From Enterobacter kobei (lineage in GTDB: Bacteria > Pseudomonadota > Gammaproteobacteria > Enterobacterales > Enterobacteriaceae): a stretch of 64,000 nt of DNA. Location of the stretch: positions 4,030,001 through 4,094,000 of the forward strand of contig NZ_CP017181.1 in NCBI RefSeq assembly GCF_001729765.1, written 5' to 3'. The notes below the pieces were generated by a model. The model did not search any database and was not told where the DNA came from. It saw only the letters and a program-made list of their open reading frames with translations. Of the stretch, positions 29,312 to 38,058 are shown piece after piece. Position numbers and translations under genes: made by a program. Every line of letters begins with the position of its first letter. Positions within the stretch are counted from its first letter, which is position 1.

Positions 29312-29893
29312 ATGAGCAACATTTTGATTATCAACGGCGCAAAAGAATTTGCGCACTCTAAAGGCCAACTGAATGACACCCTGACCGAGGTCGCGGATGG
29401 TTTCCTGCGCGACGCCGGGCATGATGTTAAGGTCGTGCGTGCGGACAGCGAGTATGACGTGAAGGCGGAAGTGCAGAACTTCCTGTGGGCCGACGTAGTG
29501 ATTTGGCAGATGCCGGGCTGGTGGATGGGCGCACCGTGGACGGTGAAAAAGTACATGGACGACGTCTTCACCGAAGGTCACGGTTCACTGTATGCCAGCG
29601 ACGGCCGCACCCGTTCAGACGCGTCGAAAAAATACGGTTCCGGCGGTCTGATTCAGGGCAAAAAATATATGCTTTCCCTGACCTGGAACGCTCCTCTGGA
29701 AGCCTTCACCGAAAAAGATCAGTTCTTTGAAGGCGTGGGCGTCGACGGCGCGTATCTGCCGTTCCACAAGGCGAACCAGTTCCTGGGGATGGATCCGCTG
29801 CCGACCTTTATCGTCAACGACGTAATTAAAATGCCGGACGTCCCGAGCTATATCGCAGAATATCGCAAGCATCTCGCGAAAATTTTTGCTTAA
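29312..29893 (+). CDS. mdaB: MdaB, NADPH:quinone oxidoreductase
   Basis: This 193-residue flavodoxin-fold FAD enzyme carries out two-electron reduction of quinones, which avoids semiquinone radicals. The motif ILIINGAKEFAHS at 4-16 and the quinone-site segment PGWWMGAPW are visible. It pairs with YgiN in a proposed menadione quinone-redox cycle. It is followed 31 bases later by ygiN on the same strand. Confidence 0.95.
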   Translation: MSNILIINGAKEFAHSKGQLNDTLTEVADGFLRDAGHDVKVVRADSEYDVKAEVQNFLWADVVIWQMPGWWMGAPWTVKKYMDDVFTEGHGSLYASDGRTRSDASKKYGSGGLIQGKKYMLSLTWNAPLEAFTEKDQFFEGVGVDGAYLPFHKANQFLGMDPLPTFIVNDVIKMPDVPSYIAEYRKHLAKIFA

Positions 29894-29924
29894 CTGGTAG
29901 CCTGGAATTAAAGGAGTAGTAACC

Positions 29925-30239
29925 ATGCTTACAGTAATCGCAGAAATCCGTACTCGTCCAGGTCAACATCACCGTCAGGCGGTGCTGGATCAGTTCGCGA
30001 AAATTATCCCAACCGTACTGAAAGAAGAAGGCTGCCACGGCTACGCGCCGATGGTGGACGCCGCTACTGACGCAAGCTTCCAGGCCACCGCGCCAGACTC
30101 CATTATCATGGTTGAGCAGTGGGAAACCGTCGCCCATCTTGAAGCGCATTTGCAGACCGCACATATGAAAGCGTGGAGCGATGCGGTGAAAGGTGACGTG
30201 CTGGAGACCCACATCCGTATTCTGGAGCAAGGGGTTTAA
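29925..30239 (+). CDS. ygiN: YgiN, quinol monooxygenase (ABM domain)
   Basis: This 104-residue single antibiotic-biosynthesis-monooxygenase (ABM) domain has the family pattern of a beta-alpha-beta ferredoxin-like fold with the conserved EQWETVAHLEAHLQT segment. E. coli YgiN oxidises menadiol and is the companion of MdaB. An AAAGGAG ribosome site precedes the ATG. REP units follow. Confidence 0.93.
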   Translation: MLTVIAEIRTRPGQHHRQAVLDQFAKIIPTVLKEEGCHGYAPMVDAATDASFQATAPDSIIMVEQWETVAHLEAHLQTAHMKAWSDAVKGDVLETHIRILEQGV

Positions 30240-30251
30240 GTTCGTGGAATT

Positions 30252-30326
30252 TGCCGGGTGGCACTGCGTTTACCCGGCCTACAAAACCTGAACCGTAGGC
30301 CCGGTAAGCGTTAGCGCCACCGGGCT
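30252..30326. repeat. Pair of REP units after ygiN
   Basis: Two REP hairpins lie in opposite orientations: GCCGGGTGGCAC...TTTACCCGGCCTAC at about 30253-30283 and its mate GTAGGCCCGGTAAGCG...GCGCCACCGGGC at 30296-30326. The pair is the BIME-like arrangement typical of enterobacterial intergenic regions. Confidence 0.75.
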
Positions 30327-30390
30327 TTTTTCGCACCTTAAACCTCAACTGCTATGCTTATTCTGACTTCATGATTAACAGGAGGATGGA

Positions 30391-30831
30391 ATGGGTCTTT
30401 TTAACTTCGTAAAAGAAGCAGGCGAAAAGCTGTGGGATAACCTGACCGATCATAAAGGCCAGGGCGACAAAATCACCGAGCACCTCAAGAAACTCAACAT
30501 TCCCGGTTCAGACAAAGTCCAGGTTAACGTTACCGACGGCAAAGCCAGCGTAACGGGCGACGGGCTGACCCAGGAGCAGAAAGAGAAAATCCAGGTCGCC
30601 GTCGGGAACATCGCGGGCGTCAGCGAAGTGGAGAACAATATCACCGCGACCGATGCCAAAGATGAAGCCACCTACTACACGGTAAAATCCGGCGATACCC
30701 TGAGCGCTATCTCCAAAACCGTGTACGGCGATGCCAACCAGTACAACAAGATTTTCGAGGCCAATCGCCCGATGCTCTCCAGCCCGGATAAAATCTACCC
30801 GGGCCAGACGCTGCGTATTCCTAAAGCGTGA
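30391..30831 (+). CDS. Kbp-like BON-LysM protein
   Basis: This 146-residue protein has an N-terminal amphipathic stretch ([16 protein letters not shown]), a BON domain (about 25-90) and a C-terminal LysM domain (about 96-144, starting [14 protein letters not shown]). E. coli Kbp (YgaU, 149 residues) is the closest architecture. It is a cytoplasmic potassium-binding sensor. In E. coli kbp lies elsewhere, so this may be a relocated copy or a second paralogue, and I cannot tell which from one window. It is not part of the E. coli ygiN-parE interval. Confidence 0.88.
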   Translation: MGLFNFVKEAGEKLWDNLTDHKGQGDKITEHLKKLNIPGSDKVQVNVTDGKASVTGDGLTQEQKEKIQVAVGNIAGVSEVENNITATDAKDEATYYTVKSGDTLSAISKTVYGDANQYNKIFEANRPMLSSPDKIYPGQTLRIPKA

Positions 30832-30837
30832 TCCACG

Positions 30838-30866
30838 AGTCGGGGGGGACCCCCGACTGTTTTTAA
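30838..30866. terminator. Terminator between the Kbp-like gene and the RpiR gene
   Basis: A stem (AGTCGGGGG / CCCCCGACT) is followed by TGTTTTT, giving a good plus-strand intrinsic terminator. It overlaps the last bases of the RpiR-family gene on the other strand. Confidence 0.8.
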
Positions 30867-31738
30867 CCGCTTTTCTTCCCCGGCTTTAACCCACGATGCA
30901 ACTCATTGATACGCTTCATCGACTTAATGGTGCGCTGCGGTTCGGTGGAGGCAACGGATAAAACAATCATCTCCAGACACAGCAGCACCGTGCCATGAAG
31001 CGGGATTTTACCCTTCTCTCCGCCACGCGGGACGTGGATCACCACGCTGGCCTCTTTACTGAATTGTGAGTCGGTGGCATTGGTCAGCAAAACGGTGGGG
31101 ATCCCCAGGCGTTTCGCCTCGCGCAGCGTGGTTTGTCCTTCCCGATGCGCAGATTTTTGCGCCATCATGATCAGCACATCGCCGCGCTGGAGCCCAATCA
31201 ACTGTTCCGCAAGCCCTATCCCGGTACGGTTGAGCGGCATGGCGGGGAGTCCCATCCGGCTGAACAATCTGGCGGTGTATTCGGCCAGAACCCCGGACGC
31301 GCCAATACCAAACAGGGCAACCTGCCTCGCCTGAGCCAGCAGTGAGACCGCCTGCGCCATCGCGAGGCGGTTGTGGGGTTCAGACAAGACGTTACAGGTA
31401 TGCTGGTGCCCCTCCAGCACGAAATCAATGCTCGCATTGACGTCGCTGGTAAGCGTATTCACCGTGGTGGAGATTTTTTCGCTGGAGGTCACCACCGGAC
31501 CAAACCACTGCTCCAGCGTCTGCTTGAGATCGCGCAATCCACCAAAACCGAGTGCCTGGATGGCGCGGACGACGGTGGCATCCGACGTTTTAAGCAGCGT
31601 CGCGATCTCCATCGCCGTCTGTTCCATCACCGCTTCACGATTTTCATTGATATAGCGCGCCACCAGCAGCAGCCGCGGCGTAAGCTGGTGCGCCCGCGAG
31701 CGGAGGCGGTCGCCGAAAACATCGACTTTTCGGCTCAT
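30863..31738 (-). CDS. RpiR/MurR-family regulator with SIS domain, coupled to an iron ABC operon
   Basis: The ATG at 31738 gives 291 residues, and its first bases overlap the stop of the binding-protein gene as ATGA. The N-terminal RpiR helix-turn-helix (about 25-80) contains MEIATLLKTSDATVVRAIQALG. The C-terminal SIS domain (about 130-265) carries GIGASGVLAEY. The usual sugar-phosphate-binding SxSGxT turn is replaced by MAQKSAHREGQT. RpiR proteins normally sense sugar phosphates. Here the gene is last in a siderophore-uptake operon, so its ligand is uncertain. Confidence 0.9.
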   Translation of the reverse strand: MSRKVDVFGDRLRSRAHQLTPRLLLVARYINENREAVMEQTAMEIATLLKTSDATVVRAIQALGFGGLRDLKQTLEQWFGPVVTSSEKISTTVNTLTSDVNASIDFVLEGHQHTCNVLSEPHNRLAMAQAVSLLAQARQVALFGIGASGVLAEYTARLFSRMGLPAMPLNRTGIGLAEQLIGLQRGDVLIMMAQKSAHREGQTTLREAKRLGIPTVLLTNATDSQFSKEASVVIHVPRGGEKGKIPLHGTVLLCLEMIVLSVASTEPQRTIKSMKRINELHRGLKPGKKSG

Positions 31739-32688
31739 CGTGACGCCTCCGGCAAAGGACGTCCGGCAATCTGCGACTGCACCTGCGCGGCCATGAGCCC
31801 TAACGAGGCGAACGAGTTCGAGATGGCCTCTTCGCGCGAGATCAGTACGTAGTGGCCGGTTCGGCAGGCATTCAGGAACTGACACCAGCCGGGCATGACC
31901 GCATACATTGCTGCCAGCTCATCCTGCGGTTTGCCGCCCGTATCCCCGCGCCAGGTAGCGAAAACGAAATCAGCATCCAGCTCCGGCAGCCGTTCAGCAC
32001 TGACGTCAATCCGTCCGCCCTCCGGGATGGACTCAATCAGCGGCGGGAAGGTAAACCCGGCATCACGCAGGACGCGCCCCAGCGAATGGTAGCTATGCAT
32101 GGCGTTGATTTTCCCCTGATTAGCCTGAATCACCGACACGGTGATTTTGCGTGTGTCGATAGTCGCCTTCAGCGCCTTGATTTGTTCCTGATAGCGGCGT
32201 TCAAGAACCTTGAGCCGCGCCTGCGTGCCCGTCAGCTGCGCCAGTTTGCGGTAGATCTCCGGCGCGCCGCCGTCGAGATGATCGATACTCACCGTCGGGG
32301 CTATTTTTTCCAGCTGCTCCACCGGCGTGTTGCGGGTCGGCTCGGTAATGATCAGGTCCGGTTTTACCGCGGCGATGGCCTCAATGTCGATATCGGCAGT
32401 GCCGATAAATTTGATGTCGGAATTATCGAAGTCGACGCCGGTCAACATGCCGCTGGACCGCAGAAAGTGGCTACCGTCCGGTCGCGTGCGGCCATGGCTC
32501 GCCACGGGCGGTACGCCAAGCTCAATCAGTGGAATGGTGATATCCAGATCGTGTAACGAGACGATCCGTTTCGGATGTACCGGTACCACCACTTTCCGGT
32601 TCAGATCGTCCGTAAACGTCTGGGTCGGCTCGGCCGCACCCACCGCAAAGCCTACCAGCACCAGCATCGCAAACAGTACGCGCATCAT
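31735..32688 (-). CDS. Siderophore ABC transporter, periplasmic binding protein
   Basis: This 317-residue FepB/FhuD-type helical-backbone (class III) binding protein has a signal peptide (about residues 1-18, cut near VGAAE). The body contains the PKRIVSLH start of the binding domain and the long linking helix (about 150-180). Two adjacent ATGs exist. The GGAGA ribosome site suits the second (32685) slightly better. It begins 6 bases after the permease stop and overlaps the RpiR gene as ATGA. Confidence 0.92.
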   Translation of the reverse strand: MMRVLFAMLVLVGFAVGAAEPTQTFTDDLNRKVVVPVHPKRIVSLHDLDITIPLIELGVPPVASHGRTRPDGSHFLRSSGMLTGVDFDNSDIKFIGTADIDIEAIAAVKPDLIITEPTRNTPVEQLEKIAPTVSIDHLDGGAPEIYRKLAQLTGTQARLKVLERRYQEQIKALKATIDTRKITVSVIQANQGKINAMHSYHSLGRVLRDAGFTFPPLIESIPEGGRIDVSAERLPELDADFVFATWRGDTGGKPQDELAAMYAVMPGWCQFLNACRTGHYVLISREEAISNSFASLGLMAAQVQSQIAGRPLPEASR

Positions 32689-32694
32689 AGTCTC

Positions 32695-33735
32695 CTAAAA
32701 TCTGTCCCGACGCTGCCAGAGCAGCAGCAGGAAAAAGGGTCCACCAATCAGTGAAATCACAATGCCCGCAGGCAGCTGCAGCGGGAGGAATGCCAGCCGC
32801 CCGACGTTATCCGCCAGCAGCACCAGCAGCGCCCCCAGCACGGCGCTTCCCGTCAGGAGCGCGGTTTGCCCGCCGCGCAGCAGCAGGCGCGCCATATGTG
32901 GCGCAATGAGCCCGACAAAACCAATACTGCCCACGCAGGAGACGCAGGCCGCCGTCAGCACCACCGGGGCGAGAACGCGCAGCAGCGCCAGTCGGTTTGT
33001 GCGCACCCCCAGTCCCGCCGCCGCGTGGTTGCCGAGCAGCGCCACGTCGGCAGCGCGGGCGGTTAATAACAGCAGCGCAAATGCCGGAAGCGACCAGGCC
33101 GCCGCAATGCTGACCAGCGTCCAGTTTGCCGCGTGCAGGCTTCCCGCCAGCCATAGCATCGCCGTCTGCACGTCGCGCACGTCCGCCGTGGTCATAAAGA
33201 CGCCCATTGCCGCGGCGAAGGCCCATGAAACGCCGATGCCGATCAGAATGAATCGTGGACGCGAAATATCACGCGCCAGGGCCACCACCAGCAGCGCAGT
33301 GAGTAGGCCTCCGGCTATGCCGACCAGCGGCCGCCAGCCTAGTCCCAGCGCCGGAAACTGAAAAATCAGCAGCAGTACCGCCGCGCTACAACCCTCTTTC
33401 ACGCCGATAAGCCCCGGGTCCGCCAGGCCATTGCGGGTAATGGACTGCATTGCCGCGCCAGCCATGCCGAGCATCGCGCCGCACAGTACCGCCATCAGCA
33501 GGCGCGGCAGACGGATATCCATCACGATGTAGTGCGTCTCTGGGGTCAGGCTTTCGGGATAAAACAGCGCTCGCCCGATGGCGGATGCGGGGACGGGAAG
33601 CGAGCCGTGCGTCAGGCCAAAAGCGGTTAGCAAGCAGGCCGCCAGCGTCAGGACGGCCAGGCACGCCAGCGCTTTTGGACGAACCAGCGCCGAGAAAGCC
33701 CCCACGCGTAACGCACGCAATCCAGCCCGGTTCAT
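32695..33735 (-). CDS. Siderophore ABC transporter permease (FecCD type), second subunit
   Basis: The ATG at 33735 overlaps the first permease stop as ATGA and gives 346 residues. The longer in-frame reading from 34131 lies over the first permease gene and is rejected. About nine or ten transmembrane segments follow, with the FecCD motifs RLPRLLMAVLCGAMLGMAGAAMQ near 94-114 and GFVGLIAPHMARLL near 276-289. It forms the iron-siderophore channel with the gene upstream. Confidence 0.94.
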   Translation of the reverse strand: MNRAGLRALRVGAFSALVRPKALACLAVLTLAACLLTAFGLTHGSLPVPASAIGRALFYPESLTPETHYIVMDIRLPRLLMAVLCGAMLGMAGAAMQSITRNGLADPGLIGVKEGCSAAVLLLIFQFPALGLGWRPLVGIAGGLLTALLVVALARDISRPRFILIGIGVSWAFAAAMGVFMTTADVRDVQTAMLWLAGSLHAANWTLVSIAAAWSLPAFALLLLTARAADVALLGNHAAAGLGVRTNRLALLRVLAPVVLTAACVSCVGSIGFVGLIAPHMARLLLRGGQTALLTGSAVLGALLVLLADNVGRLAFLPLQLPAGIVISLIGGPFFLLLLWQRRDRF

Positions 33736-34715
33736 TTGAACATCCTTGCAGCCATGAAGATAAAGACGGGCGCGCCGACCAGGGCAGTCATGATGCCGGT
33801 TGCCAGCTCCCAGGGCGTAAACAGCGTGCGGGCAGCAATGTCCGCCAGCAGCAGAACCAGTGCCCCGCACAAGGCAGACAGCGGCACCATCACGCGCAGA
33901 TCGACCGACACCACACGGCGAATGAGCTGCGGCACCACAAGGCCGATAAAGCCAATCGGCCCGGCGAGGGAGACCGCCGCCCCGCAGAGCAGCGCGATAG
34001 AAAGCAGAGCGAGCAGGCGGGTTTTCAGCAGCGACACGCCCAGCCCCTGCGCCATCCTGTCGCCCATCGCCAGCATATTGAGCGAGGGCGATAACCCGAG
34101 CGCCAGCACAAACCCCATGGCTGCCACCCACAGGGCAGCGGCGATCGTTTCACCGCTAAGCCCTGCTAAATCTCCCGCCAGCCAGGTCCGCATGGCGAGC
34201 AGCGTCTGTTCATCCAGAATGAGCACCGTGGCGGTAATCGACGCGGCAAACGCCGACATCGCCACGCCGCACAGGGTCACCTTCATCGGCGTGAGCCCGG
34301 CGCGGCCGGACGAGGAGAACATCAGTACCAGCAGAAACAGCGCAGCGGCGCCAGCGGCGGCAATCAGTGGGCGTCCAAACGGCAGCGTTAGCCCAAGCGC
34401 GCTCGTCAGTACCACCGCCAGTGCCGCCCCGGCATTGAGCCCCAGAATATGCGGTTCGCCGAGCGGGTTGCGGATCACGGATTGCAGCAGCACGCCCGCG
34501 ACGCCGAGGGCAGCACCTGTCACCATCGCGCCGCAGAGACGCAGCAGCCGCAGTTTGATAATGATGTTATGGTCGAAATTGCGCGGGTCGAAATGGAAGA
34601 AGGCCTCCACCACCGTCTTCGGGGCGATAAAACGCGCACCGATACCCAGATGCGCAATCGCGCCCATCGCCAGCAGCAAGGTGAAAAGCAGGAAAGCCAG
34701 AGAGGTGCGCATCAT
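33732..34715 (-). CDS. Siderophore ABC transporter permease (FecCD type), first subunit
   Basis: This 327-residue permease has the FecCD fold, with RLLRLCGAMVTGAALGVAG near 52-70 and GLVVPQLIRRVV near 255-266. The order ATPase, permease, permease, binding protein is seen, each overlapping by 4 bases or separated by 6. It is very likely part of the same heterodimeric channel as the next permease. Confidence 0.94.
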   Translation of the reverse strand: MMRTSLAFLLFTLLLAMGAIAHLGIGARFIAPKTVVEAFFHFDPRNFDHNIIIKLRLLRLCGAMVTGAALGVAGVLLQSVIRNPLGEPHILGLNAGAALAVVLTSALGLTLPFGRPLIAAAGAAALFLLVLMFSSSGRAGLTPMKVTLCGVAMSAFAASITATVLILDEQTLLAMRTWLAGDLAGLSGETIAAALWVAAMGFVLALGLSPSLNMLAMGDRMAQGLGVSLLKTRLLALLSIALLCGAAVSLAGPIGFIGLVVPQLIRRVVSVDLRVMVPLSALCGALVLLLADIAARTLFTPWELATGIMTALVGAPVFIFMAARMFK

Positions 34716-35524
34716 GGCTGTTCCGTGACCTGGCGGAACGGCATAAAGAACGGTTTGCCGGTCAGCGGATTGATGGACATATGCACGTCGACATCAAATA
34801 CCGCTTTAATCAACGCCGGCGTGCAGACGTCGCCCTCATGTAACACGCCCTCCACTTTTCCCTGGCGTAAAAAGACCAGTGAATCACCATAATTCACGGC
34901 GAAGTTAAGATCGTGCAGCACCACTACCACGGTACGTCCATGCGCGCGGGTCAGCGTATGCAGCAGCTCCAGGATCTCCACCTGGTAACGGAGATCGAGG
35001 AAGGTTGTCGGTTCATCCAGCAGGATATACGGCGTTTGCTGCGCCAGCGCCATGGCGATCCAGCAGCGCTGGCGCTGGCCGCCGGACAGGCTCTCGACAG
35101 GCCTATGGGCAAACTCCGCCGTGCCGGTCAGGCGCAGCGCCTCTTCCACTGCCCGCTCGTCTTCGTCGCTCCACTGGCGCATAAAATTCTGCCACGGGAA
35201 ACGCCCGCGCGAGACCAGCTCGAAAACGGTTAACCCTTCCGGCAGCAGCGGCGACTGCGGCAGGATGCCAAGCTGGCGGGCGACCGCTTTCGTCGGCTGC
35301 GCGTGGATTGCCTTGCCGTCGAGAACGGCCGCGCCGCCCAGCGGCTGGAGTAAGCGCGCAATCGTACTCAGCAGCGTCGATTTTCCGCAGCCGTTCGCGC
35401 CCACCAGAACGGTTATTTTCTGCTGCGGGATCGTAAGGGAGATATCATCAACGATGATTTTTTTCTGGTAACCGGCAGAAAGATTCTCCAGAACCAGTCC
35501 CGGTTTTTGGGTGTTGTGAGCCAC
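34712..35524 (-). CDS. Siderophore ABC transporter ATPase (FecE type)
   Basis: This 270-residue ATPase has Walker A at 43-50 (ANGCGKST), the signature LSGGQ at 146-150, Walker B ILLDE at 167-171 and the H-loop VLHDLN. It is the first gene of the operon and begins with GTG at 35524. A Fur-like box sits 35 bases upstream at 35559-35577, suggesting iron repression of the whole operon. The family resembles FepC/FhuC/FecE. Confidence 0.94.
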   Translation of the reverse strand: MAHNTQKPGLVLENLSAGYQKKIIVDDISLTIPQQKITVLVGANGCGKSTLLSTIARLLQPLGGAAVLDGKAIHAQPTKAVARQLGILPQSPLLPEGLTVFELVSRGRFPWQNFMRQWSDEDERAVEEALRLTGTAEFAHRPVESLSGGQRQRCWIAMALAQQTPYILLDEPTTFLDLRYQVEILELLHTLTRAHGRTVVVVLHDLNFAVNYGDSLVFLRQGKVEGVLHEGDVCTPALIKAVFDVDVHMSINPLTGKPFFMPFRQVTEQP

Positions 35525-35558
35525 GTGAATGCCAACGTAATGAAAAACAGCAATAAAT

Positions 35559-35577
35559 ATAAATAAAAATCATTCTC
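35559..35577. promoter_or_regulatory. Candidate Fur box (ABC operon side)
   Basis: The sequence ATAAATAAAAATCATTCTC contains AATCATTCTC, matching the second Fur half-site at 9 of 10 bases, with the other half weaker (total about 13 of 19). It lies 35 bases before the GTG of the ATPase gene. Confidence 0.7.
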
Positions 35578-35787
35578 TTTTGAGAGTTTGCCGCCGCGTC
35601 ATGTAGTAGTCAAGTGAAGAAATACCCTTGAAAAACCAGGGATAACGGGGCATTGATACGCGATACAAAACACAAATAAGTATCTATTTTTCAATCAATT
35701 AAATGGTTAACCTTTTGTATTTTCGTCACGTTTCGCCTGTGTAGCCAATTTTTATCTTTTTTCATTTACTACTACATGACTGCATGA

Positions 35788-35806
35788 TTGAATGATTCTC
35801 AATTAC
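35788..35806. promoter_or_regulatory. Candidate Fur box (receptor side)
   Basis: On the minus strand the site reads GTAATTGAGAATCATTCAA, which matches the 19-base Fur consensus at about 12 positions with a strong GAGAATCATT core. It is about 100 bases before the receptor gene. Confidence 0.6.
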
Positions 35807-35908
35807 ATGTTCGATGCCGGTTCTGGCTAACGAGCAGACCATTAAGGGCAATGACTCACACATTCTTCCGTGGAGGTGATTCACGGATATTTCGGGATAA
35901 CAGATGTA

Positions 35909-38050
35909 ATGGCTACGTTCACACCTTCACTCTCTGGGGTAAAAGGGCGCGCGCTCTTTTCTCTGCTGTTTATCGCACCGCTGGTACAGGCCGCAGACGC
36001 TAATACGGCTAAAGACGGCGAAACGCTTACCGTTATCGCCGATCCCACTGCCGTGGCGGAGGCCACCAACGGCTACCAGCCGCTGAACACCTCCACCGCG
36101 ACGCTGACCACCATGCCCATGCTGGATATCCCGCAGGTGGTGAATACCGTCAGCGATAAAGTGCTTGCGGATCAGCACGCTACCACGCTCGATGAAGCGC
36201 TGTATAACGTCAGCAACGTGGTTCAGACCAACACCCTGGGCGGTACGCAGGATGCCTTTGTGCGCCGTGGATTTGGCGCGAACCGCGACGGCTCGATCAT
36301 GACCAACGGTCTGCGTACCGTCCTGCCGCGTAGCTTCAACGCCGCTACCGAACGCGTGGAGGTGCTGAAAGGCCCGGCCTCAACGCTTTATGGCATTCTC
36401 GATCCGGGCGGCCTGATTAATGTCGTCACTAAACGCCCGGAGAAAACCTTCGGCGGCGCAATTTCTGCCACCTCCTCCAGCTTTGGCGGCGGCACCGGAC
36501 AGGTTGACGTGACCGGCCCGATTGACGGGACCCGTCTGGCGTACCGCCTGACAGGGGAGTATCAGGACGAGGACTACTGGCGCAATTTCGGTAACGAACG
36601 CAGCACCTTTATCGCCCCCTCCCTGACTTGGTTTGGCGATGATGCCACGGTGACCGTGCTCTATTCCCACCGCGACTATAAAACGCCGTTCGATCGCGGC
36701 ACGATCTTCGACCTCAACACCAAACAGCCGGTGAACGTCAATCGCAATACCCGTTTTGACGAGCCGTTTAACATCACTGACGGGCAGTCCGATCTCGCTC
36801 AGCTTAACGCGGAATACCGCCTTAATAGCCAGTGGACCGCGAAGTTCGACTACAGCTACAGCCAGGATAAATACAGCGATAACCAGGCCCGCGTAATGGC
36901 CTACGATGCCAAAACCGGTAACCTGACCCGTCGCGTGGATGCGACCCAGGGCTCAACCCAGCGCATGCACAGCACCCGCGCGGATTTGCAGGGCAACGTG
37001 GATATCGCGGGCTTTTACAATGAGATCCTGACCGGCGTGTCGTATGAAAATTACGATCTGCTGCGTACGGACATGATGCGCTGTAAGAACGTCAAAGGAT
37101 TCAATATTTACCATCCGGTTTACGGCAAACTCGACAAGTGTACAACCGTCTCCGCCGCTGACAGCGACCAGACGCTGAAGCAGGAGAGTTACTCTGCCTA
37201 CGCGCAGGATGCCCTGTACCTGACCGATAAATGGATCGCCGTCGCCGGGATGCGCTATCAGTATTACACCCAGTACGCCGGTAAAGGCCGTCCTTTCAAC
37301 GTTAACACCGACAGTCGCGACGAACAGTGGACGCCAAAGCTGGGGCTGGTTTACAAACTCACGCCGTCCGTTTCGCTGTTTGCTAACTACTCCCAGACGT
37401 TTATGCCGCAGTCGTCCATTGCGAGCTATATTGGCGACCTGCCGCCGGAAACGTCGAATGCTTACGAAGTGGGCGCAAAGTTCGACCTGTTCGACGGGGT
37501 TACTGCCAACATCGCGCTGTTTGATATTCACAAACGCAACGTGCTGTATACCGAAAGCATCGGGGGCGAAACCATCGCCAAAACCGCGGGCCGCGTGCGT
37601 TCTCAGGGCGTAGAGGTGGATCTCGCCGGGTCGCTGACGGATAACACCAACATTATCGCCAGCTACGGCTATACCGACGCGAAAGTGCTGGAAGACCCGG
37701 ACTATGCGGGTAAACCGCTGCCAAACGTACCACGCCATACCGGTTCCCTGTTCCTGACCTACGATATTCATAATGCGTTTGCCGGGAATACGCTGACCCT
37801 CGGCGGCGGCGGGCATGGCGTGAGCCGTCGCTCAGCGACCAACGGTGCGGATTATTATCTGCCGGGCTATTTCGTGGCGGATGCGTTTGCGGCGTACAAG
37901 ATGAAGCTGCAGTATCCGGTGACGCTGCAGGTCAACGTGAAGAACCTGTTTGATAAGACCTACTACACGTCATCTATCGCGACCAATAATCTGGGCAACC
38001 AAATCGGCGATCCGCGTGAAGTGCAGTTTACGGTGAAGATGGAGTTTTGA
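35909..38050 (+). CDS. TonB-dependent siderophore receptor (FoxA/FhuE-like)
   Basis: This is an outer-membrane receptor of 713 residues counted from the ATG at 35909. A GTG at 35870 would give 726. A signal peptide ends near LVQA-AD (about residue 29), and a TonB-box-like ETLTVIA follows at about 38-44. The plug domain (about 60-190) carries RGFGANRDGS and VLKGPASTLYG. The 22-strand barrel ends in Phe. The fold and length fit hydroxamate (ferrioxamine/coprogen-type) receptors, but the siderophore cannot be fixed. The divergent ABC operon supplies onward transport, and ExbBD energises it. The start is uncertain. Confidence 0.9.
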   Translation: MATFTPSLSGVKGRALFSLLFIAPLVQAADANTAKDGETLTVIADPTAVAEATNGYQPLNTSTATLTTMPMLDIPQVVNTVSDKVLADQHATTLDEALYNVSNVVQTNTLGGTQDAFVRRGFGANRDGSIMTNGLRTVLPRSFNAATERVEVLKGPASTLYGILDPGGLINVVTKRPEKTFGGAISATSSSFGGGTGQVDVTGPIDGTRLAYRLTGEYQDEDYWRNFGNERSTFIAPSLTWFGDDATVTVLYSHRDYKTPFDRGTIFDLNTKQPVNVNRNTRFDEPFNITDGQSDLAQLNAEYRLNSQWTAKFDYSYSQDKYSDNQARVMAYDAKTGNLTRRVDATQGSTQRMHSTRADLQGNVDIAGFYNEILTGVSYENYDLLRTDMMRCKNVKGFNIYHPVYGKLDKCTTVSAADSDQTLKQESYSAYAQDALYLTDKWIAVAGMRYQYYTQYAGKGRPFNVNTDSRDEQWTPKLGLVYKLTPSVSLFANYSQTFMPQSSIASYIGDLPPETSNAYEVGAKFDLFDGVTANIALFDIHKRNVLYTESIGGETIAKTAGRVRSQGVEVDLAGSLTDNTNIIASYGYTDAKVLEDPDYAGKPLPNVPRHTGSLFLTYDIHNAFAGNTLTLGGGGHGVSRRSATNGADYYLPGYFVADAFAAYKMKLQYPVTLQVNVKNLFDKTYYTSSIATNNLGNQIGDPREVQFTVKMEF

Positions 38051-38058
38051 TGTAAAAA

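Larger units (their letters stand above)
35525..35908. promoter_or_regulatory. Divergent control region of the iron locus
   Basis: This AT-rich space of about 384 bases lies between the ATPase gene and the receptor gene. It contains two candidate Fur boxes (35559-35577 and 35788-35806). A perfect ribosome-binding-type GGAGGTGAT at 35872-35880 has no start at normal spacing in the receptor frame. A minimal ATGTAA start-stop lies at 35904-35909 overlapping the ATG at 35909. No gene is supported in the remaining sequence. Confidence 0.6.

Noticed and set aside
34716..35524. The siderophore locus as a second copy of the E. coli fec operon
   Set aside because: The regulator is RpiR-type, not FecI/FecR, and the receptor lacks a FecA-type N-terminal signalling extension; only the ABC family type is shared.
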